Assembly (NCBI RefSeq): GCF_029543125.1
Contig: NZ_JARQWW010000008.1
Coordinates: 22,726-86,725, forward strand
Direction of reading: 5' to 3'
Length of the DNA: 64,000 nt
From: Caulobacter segnis
GTDB lineage: Bacteria > Pseudomonadota > Alphaproteobacteria > Caulobacterales > Caulobacteraceae
The translations under genes were made by a program, and so were the position numbers. Position 1 is the stretch's first letter. Every line of letters begins with the position of its first letter. Of the stretch, positions 20,793 to 29,642 are shown piece by piece. Under the pieces are notes generated by a model. It searched no databases. It had not been told where the DNA came from and worked only from the letters and a program-made list of their open reading frames with translations.

Positions 20793-20866
20793 CCCAACAC
20801 CGCTCTTGGCTTGTGGACCAGAGTTTGGCGGAATGCCGTTGAATTGCGGCGGAGCCCGGTGTTGGG
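20793..20866 (+). promoter_or_regulatory. Inverted repeat upstream of the LuxR-hydrolase fusion
   Basis: cccaacaccg (20793-20802) and cggtgttggg (20857-20866) are perfect 10-bp inverted copies 54 bases apart. The right arm ends ten bases before the TTG start. It could be a paired operator with DNA looping, or base-pair in the leader RNA and close off the start region. Confidence 0.4.
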
Positions 20867-20875
20867 AGCACTTTA

Positions 20876-22723
20876 TTGGACAGGCTGAAGCCCGGCGCCG
20901 AGCGCGCCGTGCGCGAGGCTGGCCCGCTGGATCCCTGGCTGGAGACACCGGGGGCGCTTACGGCGGCCGTCAGAGGCGGATCACGCGCCTTCGCCGCCGG
21001 ACTGGCCAAGGCGGTTGAAGGCCGTTCTCTGATCCGCGCCGACCGCATGGGCGTGGCCGTCCTGGACCGCGCGGGTGCGATCCTCTTCGCCACGGACACC
21101 TTCGCGCGTCTGGTCGCCCCCGACCGCATCGATGCCGAGGCGGTGGCCAAGGTCCTGGCCACCCAGCGCACGATCATCGCTCCCAACGCCGATGAAACCG
21201 CCGCCTCTCGCTCGGCCGTCGCCTACGGGCCAATCGAGCAGGCGCGCCAGTGGGCCATGCCGGAGGAGGCCGCGCGCGCCGCACGATCGCCCCGCGCCGC
21301 CATCGTCGTCGTCGCGGCTGGAGCGGTCACGGGCGGCGAGGCGCTGCTGGACGCCTGCGCGGCGTTCGGCCTGACGCCCCTGCAGAGCCGGGTGGCCATG
21401 GGTCTGGTGCGGACCGGCTCGGTCAGGGGCGCCGCGCGGGAGGCCGACGTCGCCTACGAAACGGCGCGCAAGGTCGTCGCGGACGCCATGCGCCGCGCGG
21501 GCGCGACGCGTCTCTCCGCCTTCATCGAGCGGCTGGTGCGGCTGTCCTTCGGGGTCTGGCCGGTGGGGCGCGACGGCGAGGCGATGCTGGCCGACATCTG
21601 GCGTCTGTCGCAGCGCCAGGCGGCGTTGGTGCTGGCCCTGTCGCAAGGCCTAAGCCGGGGCGAAGCGGCCAAGGCGGCCGGCATGTCGGATGCGGTGGCC
21701 AAGAAACAGCTGGACGTGATCTTCACCACCCTTGGCGTGCGGACCTCGCCCGAACTTTCCAAGCTGGTGACCGAGGCGCGGGCCCTCGCCATGCTGACCG
21801 ATGCGCTGCAAGGCGCGGTTCCCGTCGATCCGGACATCATGGAGCCGCTGCGCCTGATCCTTCGCACCGACGGCACGCATGTGGCGTTCAGCGACTATGG
21901 CCCGCGAGGCGGCCGGCCCGTTCTGATCCTTCACAGCAGCTCGGCGACGCGCGCCGCGCCTGGCGTTCTGGTTCGCGCCCTGCAGGCCGAAGGTTTCCGG
22001 CCGCTGGCCATAGACCGTCCCGGTTTCGGCATGACGGACGCCCCCTCCGATCCGGCCTGGCGCACAGCGCCTTTCGAGGCGGCCTGCGACGACGTGCTGT
22101 TGGTCTGTGAGCAGTTGAAGCTGTCGACCCTGGACCTGATAGGACGGGGCGGAGCCCAGGTGGCCGTCGCCCTGGCCAAGCGCGCGCCGGCGCTGATCGA
22201 CAGGGTTCTTCTGGTCAACCCTGATCCGCCCACCAGCCATGGCCGGCGCTCGGGCATATTCGGCGCGGTGAAGGAGACCTTCTTCCGCCATCCGGACCTG
22301 ATCGAGAAGTTCGCCTGGACCCTGGCCGCCCAGATGACGCCGACCCGGTCCTGGCGCCTGTTGGCCCGCGCGATCGAGAACAGTCCGCCGGACAGGGCGG
22401 TGATGTCCGACGGCCGCAACTACGCGGACTACGCGGCCACGCTTCGCCCCTTCGCGACGGGTCGGGTCGCTGGCTACGTGGCGGAACAGACGGCCATGCT
22501 GGGCTGGACCTCCGGACCCGTGAACGGGTCTGGCCGTTGGCGCGTCCTGCAGGGCGCGCACGACTTCATTCATATGCCGACCGAAGTCATCCAGTACTGG
22601 CGCGGCGTCCTGCCCGAGGCGGATTTCGAGATGATCCCGGATGCGGGCCGCTATCTGGTTCTGAGCCATCCGGCCCTTGTCGCGGGCGCCCTCAAGGAAA
22701 TGACGGAGACCAAGGCCGCCTGA
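20876..22723 (+). CDS. Double LuxR-type HTH protein fused to a degenerate alpha/beta hydrolase
   Basis: 615 residues. The N-terminal region (about 50-110) looks PAS-like. Two LuxR-type helix-turn-helix segments follow: [20 protein letters not shown] at about 163-222 and [20 protein letters not shown] at about 242-300. An alpha/beta hydrolase domain occupies about 332-612. Its nucleophile elbow reads LIGRGGAQ (422-429), with Gly 425 where Ser should be, and the catalytic-His position reads PDAGRYL (Arg 592). Two of three triad residues are therefore gone, so I infer a ligand-binding rather than catalytic role. The start is TTG 20876; no better start lies nearby. A Tat-exported true hydrolase follows 125 bases downstream. 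Confidence 0.85.
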   Translation: MDRLKPGAERAVREAGPLDPWLETPGALTAAVRGGSRAFAAGLAKAVEGRSLIRADRMGVAVLDRAGAILFATDTFARLVAPDRIDAEAVAKVLATQRTIIAPNADETAASRSAVAYGPIEQARQWAMPEEAARAARSPRAAIVVVAAGAVTGGEALLDACAAFGLTPLQSRVAMGLVRTGSVRGAAREADVAYETARKVVADAMRRAGATRLSAFIERLVRLSFGVWPVGRDGEAMLADIWRLSQRQAALVLALSQGLSRGEAAKAAGMSDAVAKKQLDVIFTTLGVRTSPELSKLVTEARALAMLTDALQGAVPVDPDIMEPLRLILRTDGTHVAFSDYGPRGGRPVLILHSSSATRAAPGVLVRALQAEGFRPLAIDRPGFGMTDAPSDPAWRTAPFEAACDDVLLVCEQLKLSTLDLIGRGGAQVAVALAKRAPALIDRVLLVNPDPPTSHGRRSGIFGAVKETFFRHPDLIEKFAWTLAAQMTPTRSWRLLARAIENSPPDRAVMSDGRNYADYAATLRPFATGRVAGYVAEQTAMLGWTSGPVNGSGRWRVLQGAHDFIHMPTEVIQYWRGVLPEADFEMIPDAGRYLVLSHPALVAGALKEMTETKAA

Positions 22724-22848
22724 ACGCAAACGCCTTGCAGACTTACAAATCCAGGTTTTTCCTGCCAAGGCGCGAGCCACCCCCAGCGTCAGAGTGCCCC
22801 CATCGAGAACGAGCCGAACGGCTCGCGCCACATGACCGGGAGCCAGAC

Positions 22849-23838
22849 ATGAACGACAACACAGACGCCTCGCGCCGCAATCTTCTCATCGGCGCCGGCA
22901 TGGCCGCCGCCCTCCCCGCCGTCGGCGCCGCCGCGGCATCCTCCGTTGCGGCCACCCCCGCCGCCGCAGCGACCCCAAAGACCTCAGGAGCAGACGCTAT
23001 GGGCAGCGGATTCGTCACCACCAAGGACGGCGTGCAGATCTTCTACAAGGACTGGGGTCCCAAGGACGCCCAGCCCATCGTGTTCCACCACGGCTGGCCG
23101 CTGAGCGCCGACGACTGGGACAACCAGATGCTGTTCTTCCTGGGCAAGGGCTATCGCGTCATCGCCCACGACCGCCGGGGCCACGGCCGCTCCACCCAGA
23201 CCGACACCGGCAACGAGATGGACACCTACGCCGCCGACGTGGCGGCCCTGGCCGCCCACCTTAACCTGAAGAACGCCATCCACGTGGGCCACTCCACCGG
23301 CGGCGGCGAAGTCACCCGCTATGTGGCCAAGTACGGTTCAGGCGGCCGCGTGGCCAAGGCGGTGATCATCGGCGCCGTGCCGCCGATCATGGTGAAGACG
23401 CCGGCCAATCCGGGCGGTCTGCCCATCGAGGTGTTCGACGGCTTCCGCGCCGCTCTCGTCGCCAACCGAGCCCAGTTCTACTACGACATCCCCGCCGGCC
23501 CGTTCTACGGCTTCAACCGGCCGGGCGCGAAGGTCAGCCAGGGCGTCATCGACAACTGGTGGCGCCAGGGCATGATGGGCGGGACCAAGGCCCACTACGA
23601 CTGCATCAAGGCCTTCTCGGAGACCGACTTCACCGAGGACCTGAAGGCGATCACCGTCCCGGTCTTGGTCATGCACGGCGACGACGACCAGATCGTCCCC
23701 TACGCCGACAGCGCCCCCCTGTCGTCCAAGCTTCTGAAGAACGGCACGCTAAAGACCTACAAGGGCCTGCCGCACGGCATGGCGACCACCCACCCGGACA
23801 TCGTCAACAACGACCTGCTGGCCTTCTTCAAGGCCTGA
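22849..23838 (+). CDS. Tat-exported alpha/beta hydrolase (non-haem chloroperoxidase-like)
   Basis: 329 residues. An N-terminal twin-arginine signal, [20 protein letters not shown], is followed by an Ala/Thr linker. The hydrolase domain has an intact triad: Ser in [11 protein letters not shown], Asp in [11 protein letters not shown] and His in [11 protein letters not shown]. It groups with arylesterases and cofactor-free haloperoxidases; export to the periplasm is predicted. The start ATG 22849 was placed at the Tat signal, although the frame is open upstream. A small cgagcc/ggctcg hairpin near 22810-22825 precedes it. It sits directly after the LuxR-dead-hydrolase gene, and a strong terminator ends the unit. 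Confidence 0.88.
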   Translation: MNDNTDASRRNLLIGAGMAAALPAVGAAAASSVAATPAAAATPKTSGADAMGSGFVTTKDGVQIFYKDWGPKDAQPIVFHHGWPLSADDWDNQMLFFLGKGYRVIAHDRRGHGRSTQTDTGNEMDTYAADVAALAAHLNLKNAIHVGHSTGGGEVTRYVAKYGSGGRVAKAVIIGAVPPIMVKTPANPGGLPIEVFDGFRAALVANRAQFYYDIPAGPFYGFNRPGAKVSQGVIDNWWRQGMMGGTKAHYDCIKAFSETDFTEDLKAITVPVLVMHGDDDQIVPYADSAPLSSKLLKNGTLKTYKGLPHGMATTHPDIVNNDLLAFFKA

Positions 23839-23860
23839 GACTGACTAGACTCGAACTGAG

Positions 23861-23889
23861 AAGGGCGGGGCCGCGGTCCCGCCCTTTTT
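23861..23889 (+). terminator. Intrinsic terminator of the Tat hydrolase gene
   Basis: aagggcggg (23861-23869) pairs with cccgccctt (23878-23886), followed by tttc. It lies 22 bases after the stop. Confidence 0.8.
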
Positions 23890-23926
23890 CTTGTCGCCCC
23901 CGCGGCGGGTCGACTAGATCAAGCGC

Positions 23927-24415
23927 ATGTCCCGACCAGCCGTCCTGTTCGTCTGCCTTGGCAACATCTGCCGCTCTCCCCTGGCCGAGGCCGCCTTCCG
24001 CGCGGAGGCCGAGCGCATCGGCCTGAACGTGGAGGTCGACAGCGCGGGAACCGGCGGCTGGCACGTAGGTCACGCTCCCGACCGCCGCGCTCAAGCCGTG
24101 GCGCGCCGCTACGGCGTGGACATCAGCGGCTACAAGGGGCGGCAGGTGCAGGCGGAGGATTTCCGCCGTTTCACTCACATCGTCGCCCAGGACGCGGACA
24201 ACCTGTCCGACCTGATGCGCATCCGCCCCGATGACGCCACCGCCGAGCTCAGCTTGATGCTCGATCACGCCGGCCGCACGGGTCAGTCCGTGGCCGATCC
24301 CTATTACGGCGACGACGAGGGCTTCGAGGTCACCTGGTCCGACGTGACCACCGCGGCGCGCGGGCTGGCCCGACGTGTGGAACGGATGCTGCGGACTGGC
24401 GGACCGGGCGACTGA
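23927..24415 (+). CDS. Low-molecular-weight protein tyrosine phosphatase
   Basis: 162 residues. The active-site loop CLGNICRSP has Cys 10 and Arg 16 (CX5R), and the general-acid loop DPYYGDD is near residue 125. These phosphatases remove phosphate from tyrosine residues in the cytoplasm, and some act on polysaccharide-export kinases, but no such kinase is nearby. The gene stands alone between a terminator and the convergent PEP-mutase-like gene, four bases away. Confidence 0.92.
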   Translation: MSRPAVLFVCLGNICRSPLAEAAFRAEAERIGLNVEVDSAGTGGWHVGHAPDRRAQAVARRYGVDISGYKGRQVQAEDFRRFTHIVAQDADNLSDLMRIRPDDATAELSLMLDHAGRTGQSVADPYYGDDEGFEVTWSDVTTAARGLARRVERMLRTGGPGD

Positions 24416-24419
24416 GGCG

Positions 24420-25220
24420 CTACGCCTCGGGCATCAGGGCGTTGATCGCCGGATAGGGCATGGCGTCGGCGGTGACCGCGTCGGACACGCCGTCCTTGAG
24501 GAAGCCGCCGGCCAGGCGCGCGACGTGCGTGTACACCACCTCGCTGATCGCCCCGCCTGCGCTCAGGCGGCGCACGCCCAGCTTGGCGAGTTCGGCCGCT
24601 CCTGGCAGCCCCGGACGCGCCATGACGTTCAGCGGCAGAGGCGAGTCCTTGGCCAGAGCGGCGATCTCCTCCAGGTCCACCACGCCCGGCGTGAACAGGC
24701 CGTCCGCCCCCGCGTCGCGATAGACGCTGGCTCGGCCGAGGCTCAGAGCGACCTGTTCGCCCTTGGGGGCCAGGCCGCGCAGATAGACGTCGGTGCGGGC
24801 GTTGATGAACAGATCGAGACCGCGCTTCACCAGCGCCTCACGGATCGTCTCGATGCGCAGAGCGGCTTCGCCCGGCCCGATGATCCCATCCTCGATGTTG
24901 ATGCCGGCCGCACCCTCCGCGGCCACGGCCACCACCGCTTCGGCGACTTCGCGCGCCGTGGCTCCGTACCCGCTTTCCATGTCGATGGTGAACGGCACCG
25001 AGACCGCCCGGGCGATGGTCTTCACCGTGTGCAGCAACGGCGCGAGCGGCATCTGGTCACCGTCCCTGTAACCGTGGGACCAGGCGACGCCGCAACTTGT
25101 CGTGGCGATCGCCCTGGCGCCCAGGCTTTCGATCAGGCGCGCGCTGCCGGCGTCCCAGGCGTTGGGCAGGATCAGCAGGCCATCCTGGTGCAGGCGGCGG
25201 AAATCGGCGGCGGCGGTCAT
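24420..25220 (-). CDS. Isocitrate lyase/PEP mutase family protein
   Basis: 266 residues from MTAAADFRRLHQDG. A TIM-barrel layout with NAWDAGSARLIESLGARAIA, the metal-site run DMESGYG and the NARTDVYLRG strand are typical of the PEP mutase/isocitrate lyase superfamily. The KKCGH lyase motif of isocitrate lyase is absent, so the exact reaction is open (2-methylisocitrate lyase-like, phosphonopyruvate hydrolase or oxaloacetase). The start ATG 25220 follows gggaaa. The upstream frame was discarded. Confidence 0.85.
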   Translation of the reverse strand: MTAAADFRRLHQDGLLILPNAWDAGSARLIESLGARAIATTSCGVAWSHGYRDGDQMPLAPLLHTVKTIARAVSVPFTIDMESGYGATAREVAEAVVAVAAEGAAGINIEDGIIGPGEAALRIETIREALVKRGLDLFINARTDVYLRGLAPKGEQVALSLGRASVYRDAGADGLFTPGVVDLEEIAALAKDSPLPLNVMARPGLPGAAELAKLGVRRLSAGGAISEVVYTHVARLAGGFLKDGVSDAVTADAMPYPAINALMPEA

Positions 25221-25402
25221 GATGCGGCTTTCCCTCAACGTCTCGATACCGGCGCTTCTCGCATTCACGCCGACAGCGCGCTCGCGTGATTCGGACATCG
25301 ACAGATCGCCGCGCCCACGCCTTCCTGTTCGTTGATGTAAGACCTTCGCGTCGCCGATGCGATGACCTGTCAGGTCATGATCTTCCGCCGCCGCACGTCT
25401 TC

Positions 25403-26125
25403 CTATTTCAGCGCATAGCTGACCGTCGTCACTACCCGGAGGCGCTTCATGATCGAAGCGTCCGCCCCCTGATCGCCCACCGGGTCACGCGCCTGGATTT
25501 CGAACGAGCCTTGCGTGGCGCGGCTGATGCCGCCGAGACTGGCGCCGCTGTCGCGGGCGAACTGTTCGGCGCCGCTGCGGGCGCTGGCCGTGGCTTCCTT
25601 GATCATGGCCGGCCGCACGTCGTTCAGCTTGGTGAAGACGTAGGACGCGCCGCGGAAGTCCTGCAGAACTACGCCCTGCCGGACCAGGTCGGACAGGGCC
25701 CGCGTCGTGCCCTGCACCCGGTCCACGTCGTTCGAGCGCACGGACACGGTCTGGGCCAGGATGTAGCGGGCGCGGACGTTCTGCGGCCCGTATTCGCGGG
25801 CGTTGTTGTCCACCACCTCCAGACGGCCGAGATCGATCTCCTCGGGCTTGAAGCCCTGGGCGGTCAGGAAGCCCCTCACCTTGCCGATGTCAGCATCGAT
25901 GGCCGCTTGCACCTGGGACAACTCATCGCCGGACTGGGTGAAGCGCAACGGCATCACCGCGAGATCAGCTTTCGCGTCCCGCTCGGCCAGGCCGCGCACG
26001 GTGACGGTGCGGTCACCAGTGCGTGCATCGACGATGCCGGCCCCGATCAGGCCGCCGCCCACCGCCACCCCTATAGCCAGCAGGCCGCCAGCCACAGCGG
26101 CCGACAGCAGACGATTGTCGCTCAT
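25403..26125 (-). CDS. SIMPL-domain (DUF541) envelope protein
   Basis: 240 residues. A single N-terminal hydrophobic segment (AVAGGLLAIGVAVGGGLIGA) anchors or exports the protein. The rest matches DUF541/SIMPL (GDRTVTVRGLAERDAKADLA...). Members such as YggE and BP26 form oligomeric channels or shield against oxidative stress. The start ATG 26125 is preceded by ggagagg; ATG 26137 is in frame but has no ribosome binding site. It follows the small basic protein gene on the same strand. Confidence 0.85.
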   Translation of the reverse strand: MSDNRLLSAAVAGGLLAIGVAVGGGLIGAGIVDARTGDRTVTVRGLAERDAKADLAVMPLRFTQSGDELSQVQAAIDADIGKVRGFLTAQGFKPEEIDLGRLEVVDNNAREYGPQNVRARYILAQTVSVRSNDVDRVQGTTRALSDLVRQGVVLQDFRGASYVFTKLNDVRPAMIKEATASARSGAEQFARDSGASLGGISRATQGSFEIQARDPVGDQGADASIMKRLRVVTTVSYALK

Positions 26126-26221
26126 GAACCTCTCCATGGGCGCACCCGCGCGCCCGACAGAGGTGCTAACGCACAGCTTCCCGCCAGGATCTGAAGGGAC
26201 GGTTCAGCGGAGGTTCAGGGC

Positions 26222-26542
26222 CTAATGATGCGCGTGGTGCTCGGCGTTTCGCTTCCGGGTCGCCGCCGCCTTCTTGGCCGAGGCCGAGCGTTCAGCCGCT
26301 GACCGACTGGCCGAGGCTTCGCCGCCCTTCTTGCCGCCCTTCTTGGCGGCGGGATGGCCGGTGTCCTTGCCGCGACCGGAGCCGCCGGGCTTCTTGCCGC
26401 CGCCATCATCCTTGTTGACGGTGGCCCAGGCGCGTCGCTCGGCCTCCTTCTCGGAGACACCCTTAGCCTCGTAGCCCTCGGCGATGTGGTCGGCCTTGCG
26501 CTCCTGCTTGTCGGTGTACTTGGACTTGTCGCCGCGTGGCAT
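26222..26542 (-). CDS. Small basic hydrophilic protein
   Basis: 106 residues from MPRGDKSKYTDKQERKADHI. The start is certain because aggagg lies five bases upstream. The first half is charged and helical. The second is Lys/Gly/Ala-rich with AKKGGKKGG and ends NAEHHAHH, recalling histone-like or KGG stress-protein tails. Similar proteins are often labelled plasmid stabilisation protein without proof. Nothing plasmid-like surrounds it; nucleic-acid binding is a guess from charge. Confidence 0.7.
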   Translation of the reverse strand: MPRGDKSKYTDKQERKADHIAEGYEAKGVSEKEAERRAWATVNKDDGGGKKPGGSGRGKDTGHPAAKKGGKKGGEASASRSAAERSASAKKAAATRKRNAEHHAHH

Positions 26543-26598
26543 GGCGTCCTCCTTCAACTGTAGGAGGCAACCGGCCGGAACGCCGCTTGTTCCAAGCG

Positions 26599-28014
26599 CT
26601 ACAGGAGGGCCGCGCGCATGGCCTCGATCCGCGCCAGCTTGTCCTGGAGCGGCGCCCAGTCATCGCCGTCGGCGATCGGCGCCCACAGGGCCTCGACCTC
26701 CTCAATCAACAACTCTTCGGGTTCCGGCTTCTGGAAATAGTCCGCATCGAGCCTTTCCGGCCGGATCGACTCGTACTGCGCCAACAGCGCGCGAACAGCC
26801 GTGAAGCCCTCGGAGTCATAAGCCGCCGCCCTCGGTCCCGACATCGCTCGTTTCTCCGACGCCGTCCCACCGAACCAGTCAAAGAACACCGGCTCCCAGC
26901 GCACGGCGTCGCCGGCCTCGGCCATGGCGCGGAATAGGGTGCTGATCAGGGCGATGTCCAGCTCCTCCTCGGCGCTGGCGATTCCCAGGCGGTCGAGCAC
27001 GGCGCCGCGCAGGGCGTATCGGTAGGCCCCATCGAAGGTGTTCAGCGCCGCCACCAGACCGTCGGAGCCGGTGACCAAGGTCAGGCAGGCCGCCAGCTGC
27101 TGCAGGTTCCAGAACGCCGCCTCCGGCTGGCGGCCGAAGCTGTAGAGGCCGGTCTGGTCGAAATAAGCGGCGGTGAAACCCGGCTCGTTGCGCGGCAAGA
27201 AGCGCCATGGGCCGTAGTCGAAGCTCTCTCCCGTCACCACCATGTTGTCGGTGTTCAGCACTCCATGAACGAAGCCGGCGGCCATCCAGCGGGCGGCGAG
27301 GTTGGCGGTGCGCTTCACGGTTTCGGCCAGCATGGCGGCGGGCAGGTCGTCCGTCCCCGCCAGATGCGGGAAATAGACCTCTGCCACATGCTCCACGAGC
27401 TTTCCGATCAGGTCGGCCCGGTCGAAGAAGGCGTGGCGCTGGAACGTCCCGAACCGGATGTGGCTGTGCGACAGGCGGGTCAGCACCGCCGAGCGCGTCG
27501 GGCTTGGCTCATCGCCGCGGGTGAGAGCTTCCCCCGTCTCCACCAGGGAGAAGGCGCGGGAGGTCGGCACGCCCTGCGCCTCCAGCATGGTCGCAGCCAG
27601 GATTTCGCGCACCCCGCCCTTCAGGGTCAGCCGGCCGTCGCCGCTGCGCGACCAGGGCGTCTGGCCCGATCCCTTGGTGGCGAGATCGAGCAGACGGTTG
27701 CTCCCGGCCTCGCGAAGCTGGGCGAAGAGGAAGCCCCGGCCGTCTCCGAGCTCGGGATTGTAGGTCCGGAACTGGTGGCCGTGATAGCGCATGGCCAGGG
27801 GCGCGGGCTGGTTGTCGGGCAAGGCCTCGAAGCGCGCGAAATGCGCGAGCCACTCTTCCTCTGTCAGAGTCTGAAGACCGACCGTGGCCGCAGCGCGATC
27901 ATTGCGATGCCGCAGGATCGTTTCGGGGAAGGTCGCCGGGGCCGCCACATCGGCGAAGTCGGCGCCGAGCGCGGCGAAACGAGGATCGGGGCGATAGGCG
28001 GCGGAGACGGGCAT
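26599..28014 (-). CDS. selO: Protein adenylyltransferase SelO
   Basis: 471 residues from MPVSAAYRPDPRFAALG, the full length for SelO/YdiU. Diagnostic segments include RYHGHQFRTYNPELGDGRG, KGSGQTPWSRSGDGRLTLKG, and the catalytic region HGVLNTDNMVVTGESFDYGP with the metal-binding Asn and Asp. SelO is a pseudokinase-fold enzyme that transfers AMP to hydroxyl side chains of redox proteins. The C-terminal Cys of the selenoprotein forms is not seen. Start 28014 was chosen over an upstream in-frame start at 28050. Confidence 0.93.
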   Translation of the reverse strand: MPVSAAYRPDPRFAALGADFADVAAPATFPETILRHRNDRAAATVGLQTLTEEEWLAHFARFEALPDNQPAPLAMRYHGHQFRTYNPELGDGRGFLFAQLREAGSNRLLDLATKGSGQTPWSRSGDGRLTLKGGVREILAATMLEAQGVPTSRAFSLVETGEALTRGDEPSPTRSAVLTRLSHSHIRFGTFQRHAFFDRADLIGKLVEHVAEVYFPHLAGTDDLPAAMLAETVKRTANLAARWMAAGFVHGVLNTDNMVVTGESFDYGPWRFLPRNEPGFTAAYFDQTGLYSFGRQPEAAFWNLQQLAACLTLVTGSDGLVAALNTFDGAYRYALRGAVLDRLGIASAEEELDIALISTLFRAMAEAGDAVRWEPVFFDWFGGTASEKRAMSGPRAAAYDSEGFTAVRALLAQYESIRPERLDADYFQKPEPEELLIEEVEALWAPIADGDDWAPLQDKLARIEAMRAALL

Positions 28015-28214
28015 GACCTGCAAATGCGCAAGAGGGCCGAACGGGCGCAAGCGCGAAGCGTCCCGATCCTGCTCGACAACGCGCGAAGGGGTCGTCTATC
28101 AAGACCGCAGAGATCAGGTCGCCTTGGCGACCAGGCTGGCGCCCTGGCGGCGAATCCGGTCCGACGCCCGTCGATAACCTGGCGTCACGACAGTCAACCG
28201 CGAGGGAGGCCGCC

Positions 28215-29402
28215 GTGGCGCGCAAGATCACACTCGATTTCCTCAAGACCGAAGCCGCGGCCGGCGCGGCGCTGGGACTGGCCGCCCTGGCGGCGATCAT
28301 CATCGCCAACTCGCCCTGGGCGTCCGCCTATTTCTATTGGCTCAAGAGCGTACACACGCTTCAGGTCGGCCCGATCAGCCTTGAACTGACGATCTCCGAT
28401 TGGATCAAGGAAGGGCTGATGGCGATCTTTTTCCTCATGGTGGGGATGGAGATCAAGTACGAGATTCTGCGCGGCGAGCTCAGCGATCCCCGCCGCTTGG
28501 CGACTCCCGTCCTGGCGGCGCTTGGCGGAATGGTCGGGCCGGCGCTGGCCTATTTCGCCGTCGGCAAGGCTCTTGGCGCGCCTGGCGCCGGATGGCCTAT
28601 CCCGCTGGCCACCGACATCGCCTTCGCCCTGGCCGTCTTCGGGTTCGTCGGCAAGGGGCTGCCATCCTCGCTGCGCATCTTCCTATTGACGCTGGCCATC
28701 GTGGATGACCTGGGGGCCATCGCCCTGATCGCCCTGCTGTTCAGTGAGGGCGCCCAACTCACCCCGCTCGCGGGCGTTCTGGCTCTGCTGGTCGGCGGCG
28801 GCCTTCTGGCGGCGCGGGTGCGGCTGACTGCGCCCTTCTGGGTGCTGGGCTTCGCGGCCGTCTGGTACCTGACGGTCCTATCGGGCCTCAGCACGTCCCT
28901 GACCGCCGTGGCCTTCGCCCTGATCGTCCCGCTCAAGGCGCGCAAGGAGAACCGCCAAAGCCCGATCAAGGAGGCGATCCACGAGCTCCACCCCTACAAT
29001 GCTTTCCTGGTGCTGCCGCTGTTCGCCTTCGCCAAGGCCGGCGTCTCGTTCGCGGGCATGTCGTTTTCGACTCTGGCGGCCCCGCTGGTCGTCACGATCG
29101 CCCTGGCGCTCTTCCTCGGAAAGCAGGCCGGCGTTTTGGCCATGGCCGCCCTGGCCTCCCTGCTGAAGATCGGCGCGCGGCCCACGGGCGCAACCTGGAG
29201 GCAGGTCTATGGCGTGGCGATTCTCTGCGGCGTCGGCTTCACCATGAGCCTGTTCATCGGCGTCCTGGCCTTCCCCGGCGCGGTGGATTCGCCTGAACAG
29301 GTTCAGGTGAAGCTGGGCGTGCTGGGCGGCTCGCTGCTGTCGGTGATCTGGGGCGCCATGGTGCTGGCCGGCGCGCGCAAGGCCGCCCCTTCGCAGATCT
29401 AG
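28215..29402 (+). CDS. nhaA: Na+/H+ antiporter NhaA
   Basis: 395 residues and 11-12 hydrophobic helices. NhaA landmarks are FFLMVGMEIKYEILRGELSD and the paired ion-binding Asp residues in LTLAIVDDLGAIA. It exchanges sodium or lithium for protons across the inner membrane to hold cytoplasmic pH. The start is GTG 28215, after gagggagg. It diverges from selO with about 200 bases between. An 18-base hairpin (acggcgg/ccgccgt) begins just past its stop. Confidence 0.94.
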   Translation: MARKITLDFLKTEAAAGAALGLAALAAIIIANSPWASAYFYWLKSVHTLQVGPISLELTISDWIKEGLMAIFFLMVGMEIKYEILRGELSDPRRLATPVLAALGGMVGPALAYFAVGKALGAPGAGWPIPLATDIAFALAVFGFVGKGLPSSLRIFLLTLAIVDDLGAIALIALLFSEGAQLTPLAGVLALLVGGGLLAARVRLTAPFWVLGFAAVWYLTVLSGLSTSLTAVAFALIVPLKARKENRQSPIKEAIHELHPYNAFLVLPLFAFAKAGVSFAGMSFSTLAAPLVVTIALALFLGKQAGVLAMAALASLLKIGARPTGATWRQVYGVAILCGVGFTMSLFIGVLAFPGAVDSPEQVQVKLGVLGGSLLSVIWGAMVLAGARKAAPSQI

Positions 29403-29437
29403 GGGGAACGGCGGTCACCCGCCGTACCCGACTCACG

Positions 29438-29478
29438 AAAGCGACGCAGGGGAAGCCTGCCGTGGTTGTCGCTTTTGC
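29438..29478 (+). terminator. Two-tier hairpin after nhaA
   Basis: aaagcgac (29438-29445) pairs with gtcgcttt (29468-29475), and inside it gcagg/cctgc forms a second stem. A tttt run follows. It lies 36 bases past the nhaA stop and probably ends that transcript. Confidence 0.5.
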
Positions 29479-29565
29479 GACACATCAGCCCGATTCCGTT
29501 ACGCCGTAAGGGATTCCTCTTGCTCGGCTTGGCGAACCTGATTTAGCTGAACACTTGTTCGAATG

Positions 29566-29583
29566 CGCAGGGTCCGCCCTGCG
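29566..29583 (+). promoter_or_regulatory. Hairpin in the TonB-receptor leader
   Basis: cgcaggg (29566-29572) pairs with ccctgcg (29577-29583) around a tccg loop, 60 bases before the receptor start. It may stabilise the leader or mark a regulatory site. Confidence 0.3.
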
Positions 29584-29642
29584 TGTTCGATCTGCCAAAC
29601 GCGGGGCTCGACATCCGCGTGGACACAAAACTGAGGTAGGAA

